Shown one piece after another: positions 29,762-38,504 of a stretch of DNA of 64,000 bases (its first letter is position 1; the number at the start of each line of letters is the position of its first letter). The stretch spans positions 124,001 to 188,000 of the forward strand of contig CACYSQ010000001.1 in NCBI GenBank assembly GCA_902777125.1, in the 5' to 3' direction. A model generated the notes under the pieces. That model was not told the DNA's origin, did not search any database, and saw only the letters and a list, made by a program, of their open reading frames with translations. Made by a program: the position numbers and the translations under genes. The stretch comes from Ruminococcus flavefaciens (GTDB lineage: Bacteria; Bacillota; Clostridia; Oscillospirales; Ruminococcaceae).

Positions 29762-32700
29762 ATGAAATGTAAGGCTTTAAAGGCTGCTCTTGCCCTCTGT
29801 TCATCAGCAGCCATGCTTTTTTCTGCCGTTTCTATCCCACCCTCTGAAAATACGATAGCCAACGGCGCTGCAACAACTGTAAACAATCCCCTCATCTGGG
29901 CTGACGTCCCCGACTGTGACGTTATCCGCGTAGGCGATACCTATTATATGGTAAGCACTACCATGTTCTTCTCACCTGGCGCTCCCATTATGAAGTCCAA
30001 GGACCTCGTTAACTGGGAGATGTGCTGCTACGTCTACGACAGGCTCGCTGAAGGCGACGGCGAGAACCTCAAGAACGGCAAGCACGACTACGGTAAGGGC
30101 TCATGGGCTGCAAGCCTCCGCTATAACGAAAAGACCAAGAAATTCTACGTTTTCTTCGGAAGCTACAGCACCAACAAGTCCTATATCTATTCGACCGATG
30201 ATATCGAGAGCGGCGAATGGACAAAGTCCGAGATAAACGGTATGTACCACGACGCCTCTATCCTCTTCGACGACGACGGCAGGAACTACCTCGTTTACGG
30301 CGGCGGCGAGATAAAGATAAAGGAGCTCAATTCCGATATGACCGGCTTCAAGCAGGGCGGAGTTGACAAGACCCTTTTCAAGACCAATATCTCCGGATAT
30401 GTTTCCGGTGAAGGCTCGCATATCCAGAAAATAGGTGATTATTACTACATCTTCATCATCGCATGGCCAAGCGGACACTCCCGTCTTGAGCTCTGCTACC
30501 GCTCAAAGGAACTCCTCGGAAACTACGAGAGCAAGACCATTCTCGAGTCAGGCGTCGGCAGCTACGGAAGCGGCGTTGCACAGGGCGGTATCGTTGATAC
30601 TCCCGACGGAAGCTGGTACGGTATGCTGTTCCAGGATCACGGCGCTGTCGGACGTATCCCCTCACTTGTCCCCGTAAGCTGGCAGAACGACTGGCCGATG
30701 ATGGGCGTGAACGGAAAGGCTCCCGTGTCATTCACTATCGACAATGACGGCTCGGGAACTCACCTCGCAGGCGATGACGACTTCACCTATTCCTCGGACG
30801 ACCTCGCCCTTGAATGGCAGTGGAACCATAACCCCGACAACAATTCATGGTCGGTAACTGAGCGCGAGGGCTACCTCAGACTCCACAACAACACTATCGC
30901 TAACGAACTGCTCCACGCAAGGAACACCCTCACGATGCGTACAGAGGGACCGTCCTGCAGCAGCATCATAAAAATGGACACAAAGGGCATGAAGTCCGGC
31001 GACTATGCAGGACTTTCAGCCTTCCAGTTCAAATACGGAAATATCGGTGTTTACGTTGACGGAAGCGGTAACAAGAAGGTCTATATGGCTACCAACGGCG
31101 GCGACAGCATCGACAACAGCTCCAATAAGATAGAGGCGGAAGCTCCTATGAGCGGCGACGAGATCTACCTCAAGATAGACTTCAAGTTCGCCACAGTAGG
31201 CTCGGACGGAAGCTCCTCCAACAACATCGACAAGGCTAATTTCTACTACTCCTTCGACGGAAACAGCTGGACCAAGCTCGGCGTTGAGCTGAGTATGCCC
31301 TATGAGCTCAAGCTCTTCACGGGCTACAGAAGCGGTATCTACAGCTACCCGACCAAGACTACCGGCGGATATGTCGATGTTGACTACTTCGATTACGACC
31401 GTCAGGAATGGAACAATTCCGACGGAAGCTATACTCTCGGCGGCAAGGCTCCCAAGGTCTATGAGCCCGACGAGAACGGCTACTGGTTCCACGATACCTT
31501 CGAGGACGGCACGGACGGCTGGTCCGGACGCGGTTCGGCTAAGGTTGAAAAGAGCAGCAAGGTTTCCTACGACGGCTCCTCGAGCCTCCTCACAACAGGC
31601 AGAGAGGCTTCATGGAACGGCGCTACAAAGGCGCTCAGCAAGAATTACTTCAAGCCCGGCGAGAAGTACAGCTTCAGTGCCGACGTTATGTACGAGTCCG
31701 GTCCTGCGACCCAGACCTTCTACCTCACCCTCCAGTACAAGGGCACGGACAACGAGGTCTACTACCCAAAGATCGACACCAAGGAGGTCGCAAAGGGCGA
31801 ATGGGTACAGCTCAGCAATACCTCCTTCGAGATACCCGCAGGCGCTACAGATGTTCAGTTCTACGTTGAGACTGATTCAGGCTCGGGCGACTTCTACGTT
31901 GACGAGGCTATCGGTGCTGTTGACGGCACAGTCATCGACGGTCCGAAGGCTTCGAGCACTGTCCGCGGCGACCTTACAGGCGACGGCATCATCAATGTTT
32001 TCGATGTTATCCTCGCAAGACGCGGTCTTGTGAACGGCTTCACCGGCAGCGTTGCAAAGCGCAATAGTGACGTTGATGAAGACGGCGAATACAGCATTGC
32101 CGACTTCGTTCAGATCAACCAGTTCGTTCTCGGAAGAATAAGCGAATTCACCCTTGCCGAAAAGCCCCACCTCGACTACACTATGGAGTCCTACACCGCA
32201 AAGGTCAAGGACCTCCTTGTGGAAAAGGAACCCGATTCCTCCCGCCAGCAGAAGGGCGGAGTTGCATACGGCGAGATAAAGAGCGCAACTTACTGGTCGT
32301 CAGTCTGCAACAGGCAGAAGAAGTACAATATCCTTCTCCCTCCCAACTACGATCCGAGCAAGAAGTACCCTGTTCTCTACGTTATGCATGGCTACTATGA
32401 GAATCCGGACAGAATGATAATCAAGGGCAATGTTGAAAGCGGTATGCCTACAAAGCAGATCGTCGGAAACTGCATAGCAGATGGTTCCGCAAAGGAAATG
32501 ATCTGCGTATTCCCCGATGTATTCTCAAGTCCCACTCTCGCAGCCTGCACAGGCATGAACGAGACCAATAATCAGGCTTACGACAACTTCATCAACGACC
32601 TTACAAAGTGCCTCATGCCCGAGATTGAGGATAAGTACAGCATTCTCACAGGCAAGGAGAACACAGCCATAACAGGCTTCTCAATGGGCGGACGAGAGGG

Positions 32701-32998
32701 TCTCCTCATCGGAATGAAGCTTCCCGACGTATTCGGCTATGTCGGTGCGATCTGCCCTGCTCCCGGCGTTGCGGGCTCATTCAAGTGGGATAAGTCCAAC
32801 GAACCCTACCTCCTTCTCATCACAGCAGGAGACAATGACAAGACCGTTTATGATAACCCCAAGACCTACCACGACAACTTCGACAAGAACGGTGTTCCGC
32901 ACCTCTGGCAGTATGTACACGGCGGCTATCACGGCGATAACTGCATCAATGCTCATATGTACAACTTCGTGAGAATGATATTCCACACGGACGAATGA
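29762..32998 (+). CDS. Cellulosomal enzyme GH43-CBM22-dockerin-CE1
   Basis: Secreted 1078-residue enzyme acting on arabinoxylan. A signal peptide (about 1-38) leads to a GH43 propeller (about 43-330) starting NPLIWADVPDCDVIRVGDTYYMVS, with the catalytic base Asp in WADVPD and the Asp in MYHDASI. A beta-sandwich of the GH43 C-terminal type (about 340-540) and CBM22 (about 575-720) follow. A type I dockerin (about 734-797) has two calcium loops, the first starting GDLTGDGIINVFDVI and the second VDEDGEYSIADFVQ. The CE1 feruloyl/acetyl esterase (about 835-1078) has its nucleophile Ser in GFSMGGRE and a His in HGGYHGDN. GH43 would remove arabinose or xylose and CE1 the ferulate or acetate ester, on a shared scaffold. 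GGGAGG precedes ATG. Confidence 0.95.
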   Translation: MKCKALKAALALCSSAAMLFSAVSIPPSENTIANGAATTVNNPLIWADVPDCDVIRVGDTYYMVSTTMFFSPGAPIMKSKDLVNWEMCCYVYDRLAEGDGENLKNGKHDYGKGSWAASLRYNEKTKKFYVFFGSYSTNKSYIYSTDDIESGEWTKSEINGMYHDASILFDDDGRNYLVYGGGEIKIKELNSDMTGFKQGGVDKTLFKTNISGYVSGEGSHIQKIGDYYYIFIIAWPSGHSRLELCYRSKELLGNYESKTILESGVGSYGSGVAQGGIVDTPDGSWYGMLFQDHGAVGRIPSLVPVSWQNDWPMMGVNGKAPVSFTIDNDGSGTHLAGDDDFTYSSDDLALEWQWNHNPDNNSWSVTEREGYLRLHNNTIANELLHARNTLTMRTEGPSCSSIIKMDTKGMKSGDYAGLSAFQFKYGNIGVYVDGSGNKKVYMATNGGDSIDNSSNKIEAEAPMSGDEIYLKIDFKFATVGSDGSSSNNIDKANFYYSFDGNSWTKLGVELSMPYELKLFTGYRSGIYSYPTKTTGGYVDVDYFDYDRQEWNNSDGSYTLGGKAPKVYEPDENGYWFHDTFEDGTDGWSGRGSAKVEKSSKVSYDGSSSLLTTGREASWNGATKALSKNYFKPGEKYSFSADVMYESGPATQTFYLTLQYKGTDNEVYYPKIDTKEVAKGEWVQLSNTSFEIPAGATDVQFYVETDSGSGDFYVDEAIGAVDGTVIDGPKASSTVRGDLTGDGIINVFDVILARRGLVNGFTGSVAKRNSDVDEDGEYSIADFVQINQFVLGRISEFTLAEKPHLDYTMESYTAKVKDLLVEKEPDSSRQQKGGVAYGEIKSATYWSSVCNRQKKYNILLPPNYDPSKKYPVLYVMHGYYENPDRMIIKGNVESGMPTKQIVGNCIADGSAKEMICVFPDVFSSPTLAACTGMNETNNQAYDNFINDLTKCLMPEIEDKYSILTGKENTAITGFSMGGREGLLIGMKLPDVFGYVGAICPAPGVAGSFKWDKSNEPYLLLITAGDNDKTVYDNPKTYHDNFDKNGVPHLWQYVHGGYHGDNCINAHMYNFVRMIFHTDE

Positions 32999-33014
32999 CA
33001 TAATGATAAAACGA

Positions 33015-33091
33015 GGGGGACGCCTATGGCGTCCCCCTTCCCTGTTCAAAAAGAAAACCATAAAGAAGCGCAGGCTCCTTTATGGTTTTTT
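33015..33091. terminator. Double terminator between the GH43 gene and ddh
   Basis: Stem gggggacgcc / ggcgtccccc (33015-33037), then stem aaccataaag / ctttatggtt (33056-33087) with T-tracts on both strands. It serves the convergent genes. Confidence 0.8.
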
Positions 33092-33096
33092 CTGTA

Positions 33097-34086
33097 TCAG
33101 AGCATTGATGCACGAAGCTCCTCACCTGAGAGCTTTGAAAGGTAAGCAGGAGCAATATCGAATGCGGTTTTGCAGCCTGTTGCGCCTTCCTTGTAAAGTC
33201 TGCCGAGCGCTCTTGCATAGCAGATAAGTACGCTTGCTGTGAACTCGGGATTGGACTCGAGTTTTAGGGAATACTCTATCATCTGGTGAGTCTTTTCGCC
33301 GTCACCTGTGAGACCGCTTCTCATTACAAAGCCGCCGTGAGGCATCTTGTTGTGCTCAGCCTCGAACTCCTCCTCGGTGATGAAGTGAACAGTTGTATCG
33401 TACTGATCGAAGTAGTTCTTCATGGTCTTGATATCGTTCTCGATCTTAGCGAGGTCAGCGCCCTCCTTGGGAACGATGAAGCACTCTCTCTTGTGCTTCT
33501 CACGGGTAGTGAGCTCGGGCTGGCTTCCGGAGCGTACAGCATCCATAGCTGCCTCTATCGGAACCGTGTACTGTATACCGCGCTTTACGCCCTCAACACG
33601 GCGGATAGCGTCGGAGTGACCCTGACTTACGCCCTTGCCCCAGAATGTGTAGCTCTTGCCGTTGGGGAGGATAGACTCAGCGTAAAGTCTGTTGAGTGAG
33701 AACAGACCGGGATCCCAGCCGAGGGAGATGAAAGCGAGGTGACCGCTCTCCTTTGCAGCCTTGTCAACATTTGCGAAATGCTCGGGAATGCGTGCGTGAG
33801 TATCGAAGCTGTCGATAACGTTGAAGTTCTTAGCGAGAGCGGGAGTCTGCTTGGGAAGGTCTGTAGCACTTCCTCCGCAGATTATCAGGACGTCGATGCT
33901 GTCCTTCATAGCCTCAGCGTCATTGATGCTGTAGACCTTAGCGCCGGGTGTGAGGGGCTTGACTGTTTCGGGAGCACGGCGAGTGAAAATGCCTGCGAGC
34001 TCCATGTCGTCGTTCTGTCTTATAGCAAGCTCAACGCCTCTGCCGAGGTTGCCGTAGCCTGCGATACCTATTCTTAATTTTTCCAT
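33097..34086 (-). CDS. ddh: meso-Diaminopimelate D-dehydrogenase
   Basis: NADPH-dependent enzyme (329 residues) converting tetrahydrodipicolinate plus ammonia directly to meso-diaminopimelate for lysine and peptidoglycan. It has the Rossmann start MEKLRIGIAGYGNLGRGVE, the substrate region VIDSFDTHARIPEHF, and DPGLFSLNRLYAESILP with FWGKGVSQGHSDAIRRVEGVK, which is specific to this family. Length is standard. AAGGAGG precedes ATG. It is a single gene with its own promoter. It implies direct, ammonia-using synthesis of DAP, useful for a rumen or gut organism growing on ammonia. Confidence 0.96.
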   Translation of the reverse strand: MEKLRIGIAGYGNLGRGVELAIRQNDDMELAGIFTRRAPETVKPLTPGAKVYSINDAEAMKDSIDVLIICGGSATDLPKQTPALAKNFNVIDSFDTHARIPEHFANVDKAAKESGHLAFISLGWDPGLFSLNRLYAESILPNGKSYTFWGKGVSQGHSDAIRRVEGVKRGIQYTVPIEAAMDAVRSGSQPELTTREKHKRECFIVPKEGADLAKIENDIKTMKNYFDQYDTTVHFITEEEFEAEHNKMPHGGFVMRSGLTGDGEKTHQMIEYSLKLESNPEFTASVLICYARALGRLYKEGATGCKTAFDIAPAYLSKLSGEELRASML

Positions 34087-34141
34087 GTGGAAATACCTCC
34101 TTAAAAATGCCGCGCTCGCCTTTGAACGCGGTTCAAAACAT

Positions 34142-34170
34142 ATTATAACACTTTTTTCCGGAGTTGTAAA
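34142..34170 (-). promoter_or_regulatory. ddh promoter
   Basis: Minus-strand TTTACA (34165-34170), 17 nt, TATAAT (34142-34147). Confidence 0.75.
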
Positions 34171-34202
34171 GTATTAATTTCCATTGCATTTCGGAGTTCG
34201 GT

Positions 34203-34232
34203 GTAGGGGCGGCGTTTCGCCGCCTGCGGCAA
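34203..34232. repeat. Dispersed palindromic repeat, copy B
   Basis: gtaggggcggcgtttcgccg followed by cctgcgg; the same gtaggggcg start as copy A with a different stem. The 34087-34384 gap otherwise holds the ddh and sigma promoters. Confidence 0.5.
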
Positions 34233-34296
34233 CGAATGATACTATCCTTTCATAAGAAACCTCCTTTGAACAGCGTACCGCCGGAAAAAACCACTG

Positions 34297-34324
34297 TTGA
34301 CATTTTCAGAAAACCGGCTATAAT
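34297..34324 (+). promoter_or_regulatory. Promoter of the second ECF sigma operon
   Basis: TTGACA (34297-34302), 16 nt, TATAAT (34319-34324). It has the housekeeping pattern, so expression does not obviously depend on the sigma factor itself. Confidence 0.7.
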
Positions 34325-34384
34325 CAGAATTAAATTGACCAAACGCCTCCCTCCGGCGTGTTATCAGTGAAAGGAGATGATGAG

Positions 34385-34858
34385 ATGCAGGAAAACAGCG
34401 CTGTTGAACGAATAGTTGAAAAATACGGAGATATGCTCTACCGGCTTTGCCTGATAATGCTCTGCGTACCCGCTGACGCCGAGGACGCGGTTCAGGAGAC
34501 CGTTATCGCCTACTTCCGGAAAGCTCCGGATTTCAGCGATACCGAGCACGAAAAGGCTTGGCTGATAACCGTTGCGCGGAACAAATGCCGCAGTATGCAG
34601 CGTTTCAGAAAAAGACACCAGGCACTTGGCGAGGAAGCGCTCGAAACAGTGCCGCAGGACGAAGAAAGCTCACATATTATCGAAGCTCTCATGAGCCTGC
34701 CGGAGAAGTACCGGCTCGCCCTCACCCTGCACTACATCGAGGGCTACAAGGTCGATGAGATAGCGAAAATGATCGGAAGAACGCCTTCCGCAGTAAAAAT
34801 GCAGCTCTCCAAGGGCAGAGAGCTTCTCGGAAAAAAATACAAGGAGGAATACTTATGA
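34385..34858 (+). CDS. ECF-type RNA polymerase sigma factor (second)
   Basis: A 157-residue sigma factor. Region 2: YGDMLYRLCLIMLCVPADAEDAVQET then EKAWLITVARNKCRSM. Region 4: LPEKYRLALTLHYIEGYKVDEIAKMIGRTPSAVKMQLSKGRELL. The ATG at 34385 has AAGGAG at 8 nt; the frame extends to 34358 but without a ribosome binding site. The next gene begins inside its stop codon (ATGA), a sigma/anti-sigma type pair. It is only distantly similar to the ECF factor at 7717, so the two probably answer different signals. Confidence 0.92.
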   Translation: MQENSAVERIVEKYGDMLYRLCLIMLCVPADAEDAVQETVIAYFRKAPDFSDTEHEKAWLITVARNKCRSMQRFRKRHQALGEEALETVPQDEESSHIIEALMSLPEKYRLALTLHYIEGYKVDEIAKMIGRTPSAVKMQLSKGRELLGKKYKEEYL

Positions 34859-36213
34859 TGAATCTGAACAAGCTCAGCAGAGCCGGCGAAAAAATACGCC
34901 TTTCGGACGATGCGAAAAAGCGCATAATCGCTGCCTGCACACAGAAACTCCCCGATAATGCGGGAGAATATACCGATATCGTCATGACGGTCGAGCGCTA
35001 CAAGCCACGTCCGTTCCGCCGATTTGCGGCAATTGCAGCAGTATGCGTTCTCGCTGCCGGAGGTACAGCCGCAGCGGTCAGCATTATCAATAAAGCGCCC
35101 GATATCAGCAGCTCCAGCCGCAGCAAACAGCAGTTCGCTTCCCCGAGCACTGTCCTCAGCGATACTATCGGGACCGTTTCGCCCGTCAGCGAGACTGCCA
35201 TAGGGGAATTCCTCGCGAATGATTTCATTGGCAATGGCGGCTTGCAGTCCCTCTCCGCGACGCAGCGTGAAAATATAAGAGGACTGTTTGCCGACCTCAC
35301 TGCGACCGAAACAGAGCCATTCAGCATAGACAGCAGCCTGTATACTGAGGACGGCGTCTGCACCTTCCCGGTTCTGCAATATAACGGCGGCGACTGCAAT
35401 TCGCACATTTCCGTCATAGGTGATACCGTCAAATACACATACGCCTACGGTCTGACAGGTCAGAAGACCTATAGGTATTACAAGCTCGACAAGAACATCG
35501 AGGCGGAGCTGAAGCAGATATGTGACACGCATTTCCTTTTCATGCTCGACGGCAGATTTTATCCTGAATGGGGCTACGATATCGACCAGACCGGCCGTGA
35601 CGAGATAAACGCTCTTTTCAACGGTCTGCACTTTGTTGAGGCCGAGGACGTTCCAACCGGTCTGAGTGACGGCACAAAAGACGGTACTGCGCTTTTCCTG
35701 AGGGACGGCGGAAAGCTCTATCAGATAAACGTTTTAAACAACTATGTCGGCTTCCACCTCTACACCGATACGATAAAGGAGGGTATGCGCGAGGACCTCT
35801 CAATACTCTACAAATGCACTGACAGCGAGCCGAAGATGAGCGACAAGCTCGCTGCGATAGTTAAGGAGCACAGGCATATGAACAACGTCGTTGCTGAGGA
35901 CTTCCAGTCCGATGTCGCCAATACCGACAAGTATTCGATATGGTGCGTTACGGAGGGCGAAAAGGAATATCAGCTCACTGAACAGCAGGAGAAGCAGCTC
36001 TCCAATCTGTTCAAGGGACTCACACTTACGCTGAGAACGAGCGATTCTGTTCCGTCAGGTCCCGAGTTCACATTCTACTATGAGGACCGTGAGGACTGCA
36101 ACATCAAGTGTCCGTTCAAGGTCTGCGGAAACCTCATAAAGGTGTCAAATCTCTGGTTCAGGGCGAATGATACCGAGCTTTACCAAAAGGTACAGGATAT
36201 ACTAAAGGGTTGA
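34855..36213 (+). CDS. Membrane partner (putative anti-sigma/sensor) of the second ECF sigma
   Basis: A 452-residue protein with a cytoplasmic N-terminus (about 1-56), one membrane helix (about 57-77, FAAIAAVCVLAAGGTAAAVSI) and a large outside domain. The outside part seems to contain two similar halves: GDTVKYTYAYGLTGQKTYRYYKLDKNIEAELKQI and the later EKEYQLTEQQEKQLSNLFKGL. I do not recognise a family. A ribosome binding site AAGGAGG ends 7 nt before ATG 34855, and the overlap with the sigma stop shows coupling. A role as regulator of the sigma factor in response to an extracellular signal is inferred from gene order and topology. Confidence 0.75.
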   Translation: MMNLNKLSRAGEKIRLSDDAKKRIIAACTQKLPDNAGEYTDIVMTVERYKPRPFRRFAAIAAVCVLAAGGTAAAVSIINKAPDISSSSRSKQQFASPSTVLSDTIGTVSPVSETAIGEFLANDFIGNGGLQSLSATQRENIRGLFADLTATETEPFSIDSSLYTEDGVCTFPVLQYNGGDCNSHISVIGDTVKYTYAYGLTGQKTYRYYKLDKNIEAELKQICDTHFLFMLDGRFYPEWGYDIDQTGRDEINALFNGLHFVEAEDVPTGLSDGTKDGTALFLRDGGKLYQINVLNNYVGFHLYTDTIKEGMREDLSILYKCTDSEPKMSDKLAAIVKEHRHMNNVVAEDFQSDVANTDKYSIWCVTEGEKEYQLTEQQEKQLSNLFKGLTLTLRTSDSVPSGPEFTFYYEDREDCNIKCPFKVCGNLIKVSNLWFRANDTELYQKVQDILKG

Positions 36214-36220
36214 CAGCAAA

Positions 36221-36290
36221 GACCGTCCGTACACACGGGCGGTCTTTTCATGCGGCGGCGCAAAAAAGCGGCTCTTATTGAGCCGCTTTT
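36221..36290. terminator. Terminators between the sigma operon and the GGDEF gene
   Basis: Stem gaccgtccgt / acgggcggtc then TTTT for the plus-strand operon. Then agcggctc / gagccgct (36267-36287) with T-tracts on both strands, the minus-strand one serving the GGDEF gene. Confidence 0.8.
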
Positions 36291-36297
36291 CCTATTC

Positions 36298-38217
36298 TCA
36301 ATTGATCTTCTCTGACTGCCGCGCTTTTTTGCGGGCTTTCTTGATCTCATACATCTTATCGTCAGCCTCCTGGATAATACTGTAGAGCGTGGTGTTCTCG
36401 TCGGGAGCGACGATTATGCTTCCGACGCTGGCGGAGAGAGTATAGGGCTTGCGGATTATGGAGTTCATATTCTCGATGCGGTTATCGAAACGGCGCTGGA
36501 GAGCGTCGCCGGAAGCCGCAGTAACTCCCGCTTCAAAGATAACGAACTCATCGCCGCCGAAACGCGCACAGACGCTTCTTCTTCCGCAGCATTCCTGTAT
36601 AACGCTTGCGAGACGCTGTATCGCGAAATCTCCTTCGTTATGACCGTAGTTATCGTTGATGAACTTCAGACCGTCCATGTCGATGAAGCTAAGCATTATG
36701 GATTTCTTCTTGGCGATGCACTCCTTGAACATATCGTCCACGATGTTGATGAAGCCGTTGCGGTTGTAGACATTGCAAAGCGGGTCGATGACATAGAGCC
36801 TGTTGAGCTCCTCCATAGCTTTGTTGAGGTTGAAAAGCTTGCGGATATTTTCGAGCGAGTTGCTGATATTCATGGTCAGCGTGTGGCAGAGCAGGCTTGT
36901 TATCGGGAATTCGCTGTTGGTGATGATGTAGTAGCCGAGGCACCTGTCACCGAAGTGGAGGGGGAGGAAATAGCTGACATTTCCGCCGTTCCCGAATTCC
37001 TCCGGGAACATCTCATTACTCGGGAAATAGCCGGCGGTGTGCATTCTGCCGCGTTCCCAGATAAGGGGAGCGGTAACGTAGCTGCAATAGGCGTTGTCCT
37101 CCTCGACGTGATCGGTAATGCCCTTGTTGAAGGAATCCTTCCAGTTCTCAGTGAGGCAAATGGAGAACTTCTCGCATTCGAGCTCGGAGATGAAATCGCA
37201 AAGAGCCTCTGAGTGTTCGGTCTCGGTCTCGGTCTCGGCGAGCCTTGCGGTAAGGCGGTTGAGGAGGGTAATGTGGGAATTCACGCGTTCGTTATGGGAG
37301 TACATCTTCTTTTTGTAGTCCCTGAAATCGTTTCCGTCCTCCTTGCCGCAGCCGCAGCTCTCCGCGAAAACAGGGAAAGCCTCCATGCGGACGGTACCCG
37401 GATTTTCGCCGCCGTCAGCCATTTCAAGCAGCGTTTTGCAAGCCTTATAGCCGATATCGTAGAGCGGACGCTTTACGGAGGTAAGTGAGGGACAGAAATT
37501 CTGTGCATTGTATGTGTAATCGAAGCCGGTTATCTTAACGTCCTCGGGAATGCGGTGACCGAGCTTTTCGAGGGAGGAAGCCGCAGTAAGCGCCATAGCG
37601 TCATTAGCGCAGATGAAAGCGTCCGGGAGCGGAAGATTTGACTGTTCAAAAGCCTCGATAGCATTTTTACCGTCCTGACTTCTGAATTCGCCGTAGTATA
37701 TTCTTCTTTCATCGACCTCGAGACCGTGCTTCCTTAGCACATTGACAAAGGAGTTATAGCGGGCTTTAGCCTCGGGATTAGCAAGGGGACCGGAGATATA
37801 ATTCAGGGTCTTTGCACCGTGGACCGTGATGATATGCTCGACCATCTCGTTCATAGCCTTGCTGTTGTCGATGCTGATGTTGCAGAATTCAGCGTATTCG
37901 TCGCAGTCAAATATTACAGTGGGGATATCGGAATCGAGAACGCGGTCGATGATCTCCTGACGGACGTTGGGATCGCTGATGGTATTTGTCATAAGAACGG
38001 CACCGTCAAAGCGAGCGAAGTCGATGAGCTTGAAGATGCTGTACTCACCGAGGTCGAAGCGCTTGCTCTTTATCATGCCGCCGAATGCTGTAAAGTAAGC
38101 GATGTTCACATTTGTATCACGCGCTGCCTGATTGAGACCTGTGATGATATCGTGCTGATACTCCTCGTCGATGCCTGCAACCACAACGCAAATGCTTTTG
38201 ATTTTGCCATTCTCCAT
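36298..38217 (-). CDS. Sugar-binding-like (LacI/PBP1) sensor fused to GGDEF diguanylate cyclase
   Basis: A 639-residue soluble protein. Residues about 7-275 match the periplasmic-binding-protein-like domain of LacI repressors (SICVVVAGIDEEYQHDIITGL, DAFICANDAMALTAASSLEKLG, ITGFDYT), but no HTH and no signal peptide precede it. A middle region (about 290-450) resembles the spacer found in related AraC-type proteins. The C-terminal GGDEF domain (about 465-635) has the intact motif ARFGGDEF near 554, so c-di-GMP synthesis is possible; no RxxD inhibitory site lies just upstream. It most likely links an intracellular sugar or metabolite to c-di-GMP levels. A short TETETE repeat (three identical codon pairs) lies near residue 332. 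Confidence 0.88.
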   Translation of the reverse strand: MENGKIKSICVVVAGIDEEYQHDIITGLNQAARDTNVNIAYFTAFGGMIKSKRFDLGEYSIFKLIDFARFDGAVLMTNTISDPNVRQEIIDRVLDSDIPTVIFDCDEYAEFCNISIDNSKAMNEMVEHIITVHGAKTLNYISGPLANPEAKARYNSFVNVLRKHGLEVDERRIYYGEFRSQDGKNAIEAFEQSNLPLPDAFICANDAMALTAASSLEKLGHRIPEDVKITGFDYTYNAQNFCPSLTSVKRPLYDIGYKACKTLLEMADGGENPGTVRMEAFPVFAESCGCGKEDGNDFRDYKKKMYSHNERVNSHITLLNRLTARLAETETETEHSEALCDFISELECEKFSICLTENWKDSFNKGITDHVEEDNAYCSYVTAPLIWERGRMHTAGYFPSNEMFPEEFGNGGNVSYFLPLHFGDRCLGYYIITNSEFPITSLLCHTLTMNISNSLENIRKLFNLNKAMEELNRLYVIDPLCNVYNRNGFINIVDDMFKECIAKKKSIMLSFIDMDGLKFINDNYGHNEGDFAIQRLASVIQECCGRRSVCARFGGDEFVIFEAGVTAASGDALQRRFDNRIENMNSIIRKPYTLSASVGSIIVAPDENTTLYSIIQEADDKMYEIKKARKKARQSEKIN

Positions 38218-38373
38218 AATTTACACCTGCCATCCTTTAAGAATGTGTACCTTTTTTATTAATTATACCATATTAACGGAAAAATTAAAGGCGAAATTAT
38301 TAATAAAAACATTTTTGGAGGGTTGCACATACAAAAAACGGAACCATTGTGCAATTCTTACAATTTTTTCCAT

Positions 38374-38400
38374 AAAAAAACCCCTGCCGAATGACAGGGG
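38374..38400 (-). terminator. Terminator of the asnS-lipoproteins-asnA operon
   Basis: Minus-strand stem CCCCTGTC / GGCAGGGG followed by TTTTTTT. Confidence 0.85.
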
Positions 38401-38418
38401 ACATGGTGAACGAAAAAG

Positions 38419-38494
38419 CAGGGGGCGATGCCTGCATCGCCCCACATAAAAGATATTGCAGTTCAAACCGTAGGGACGGCGTTCCGACGTCCGC
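38419..38494. repeat. Dispersed palindromic repeat, copy C (two stems)
   Basis: First part, 38419-38443, is nearly the same as copy A at 4017 (ggggcgatgcctgcatcgcc; the A/G change is palindromic and so keeps pairing). Second part, 38470-38494 (gtagggacggcgttccgacg), is a second stem of the same type. It lies in the 3' UTR of the asnA operon. Confidence 0.6.
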
Positions 38495-38504
38495 AAGAAT
38501 CACT

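Noticed and set aside
36640..37212. 190-codon plus-strand frame opposite the GGDEF gene
   Set aside because: Shadow frame; no homology signature.
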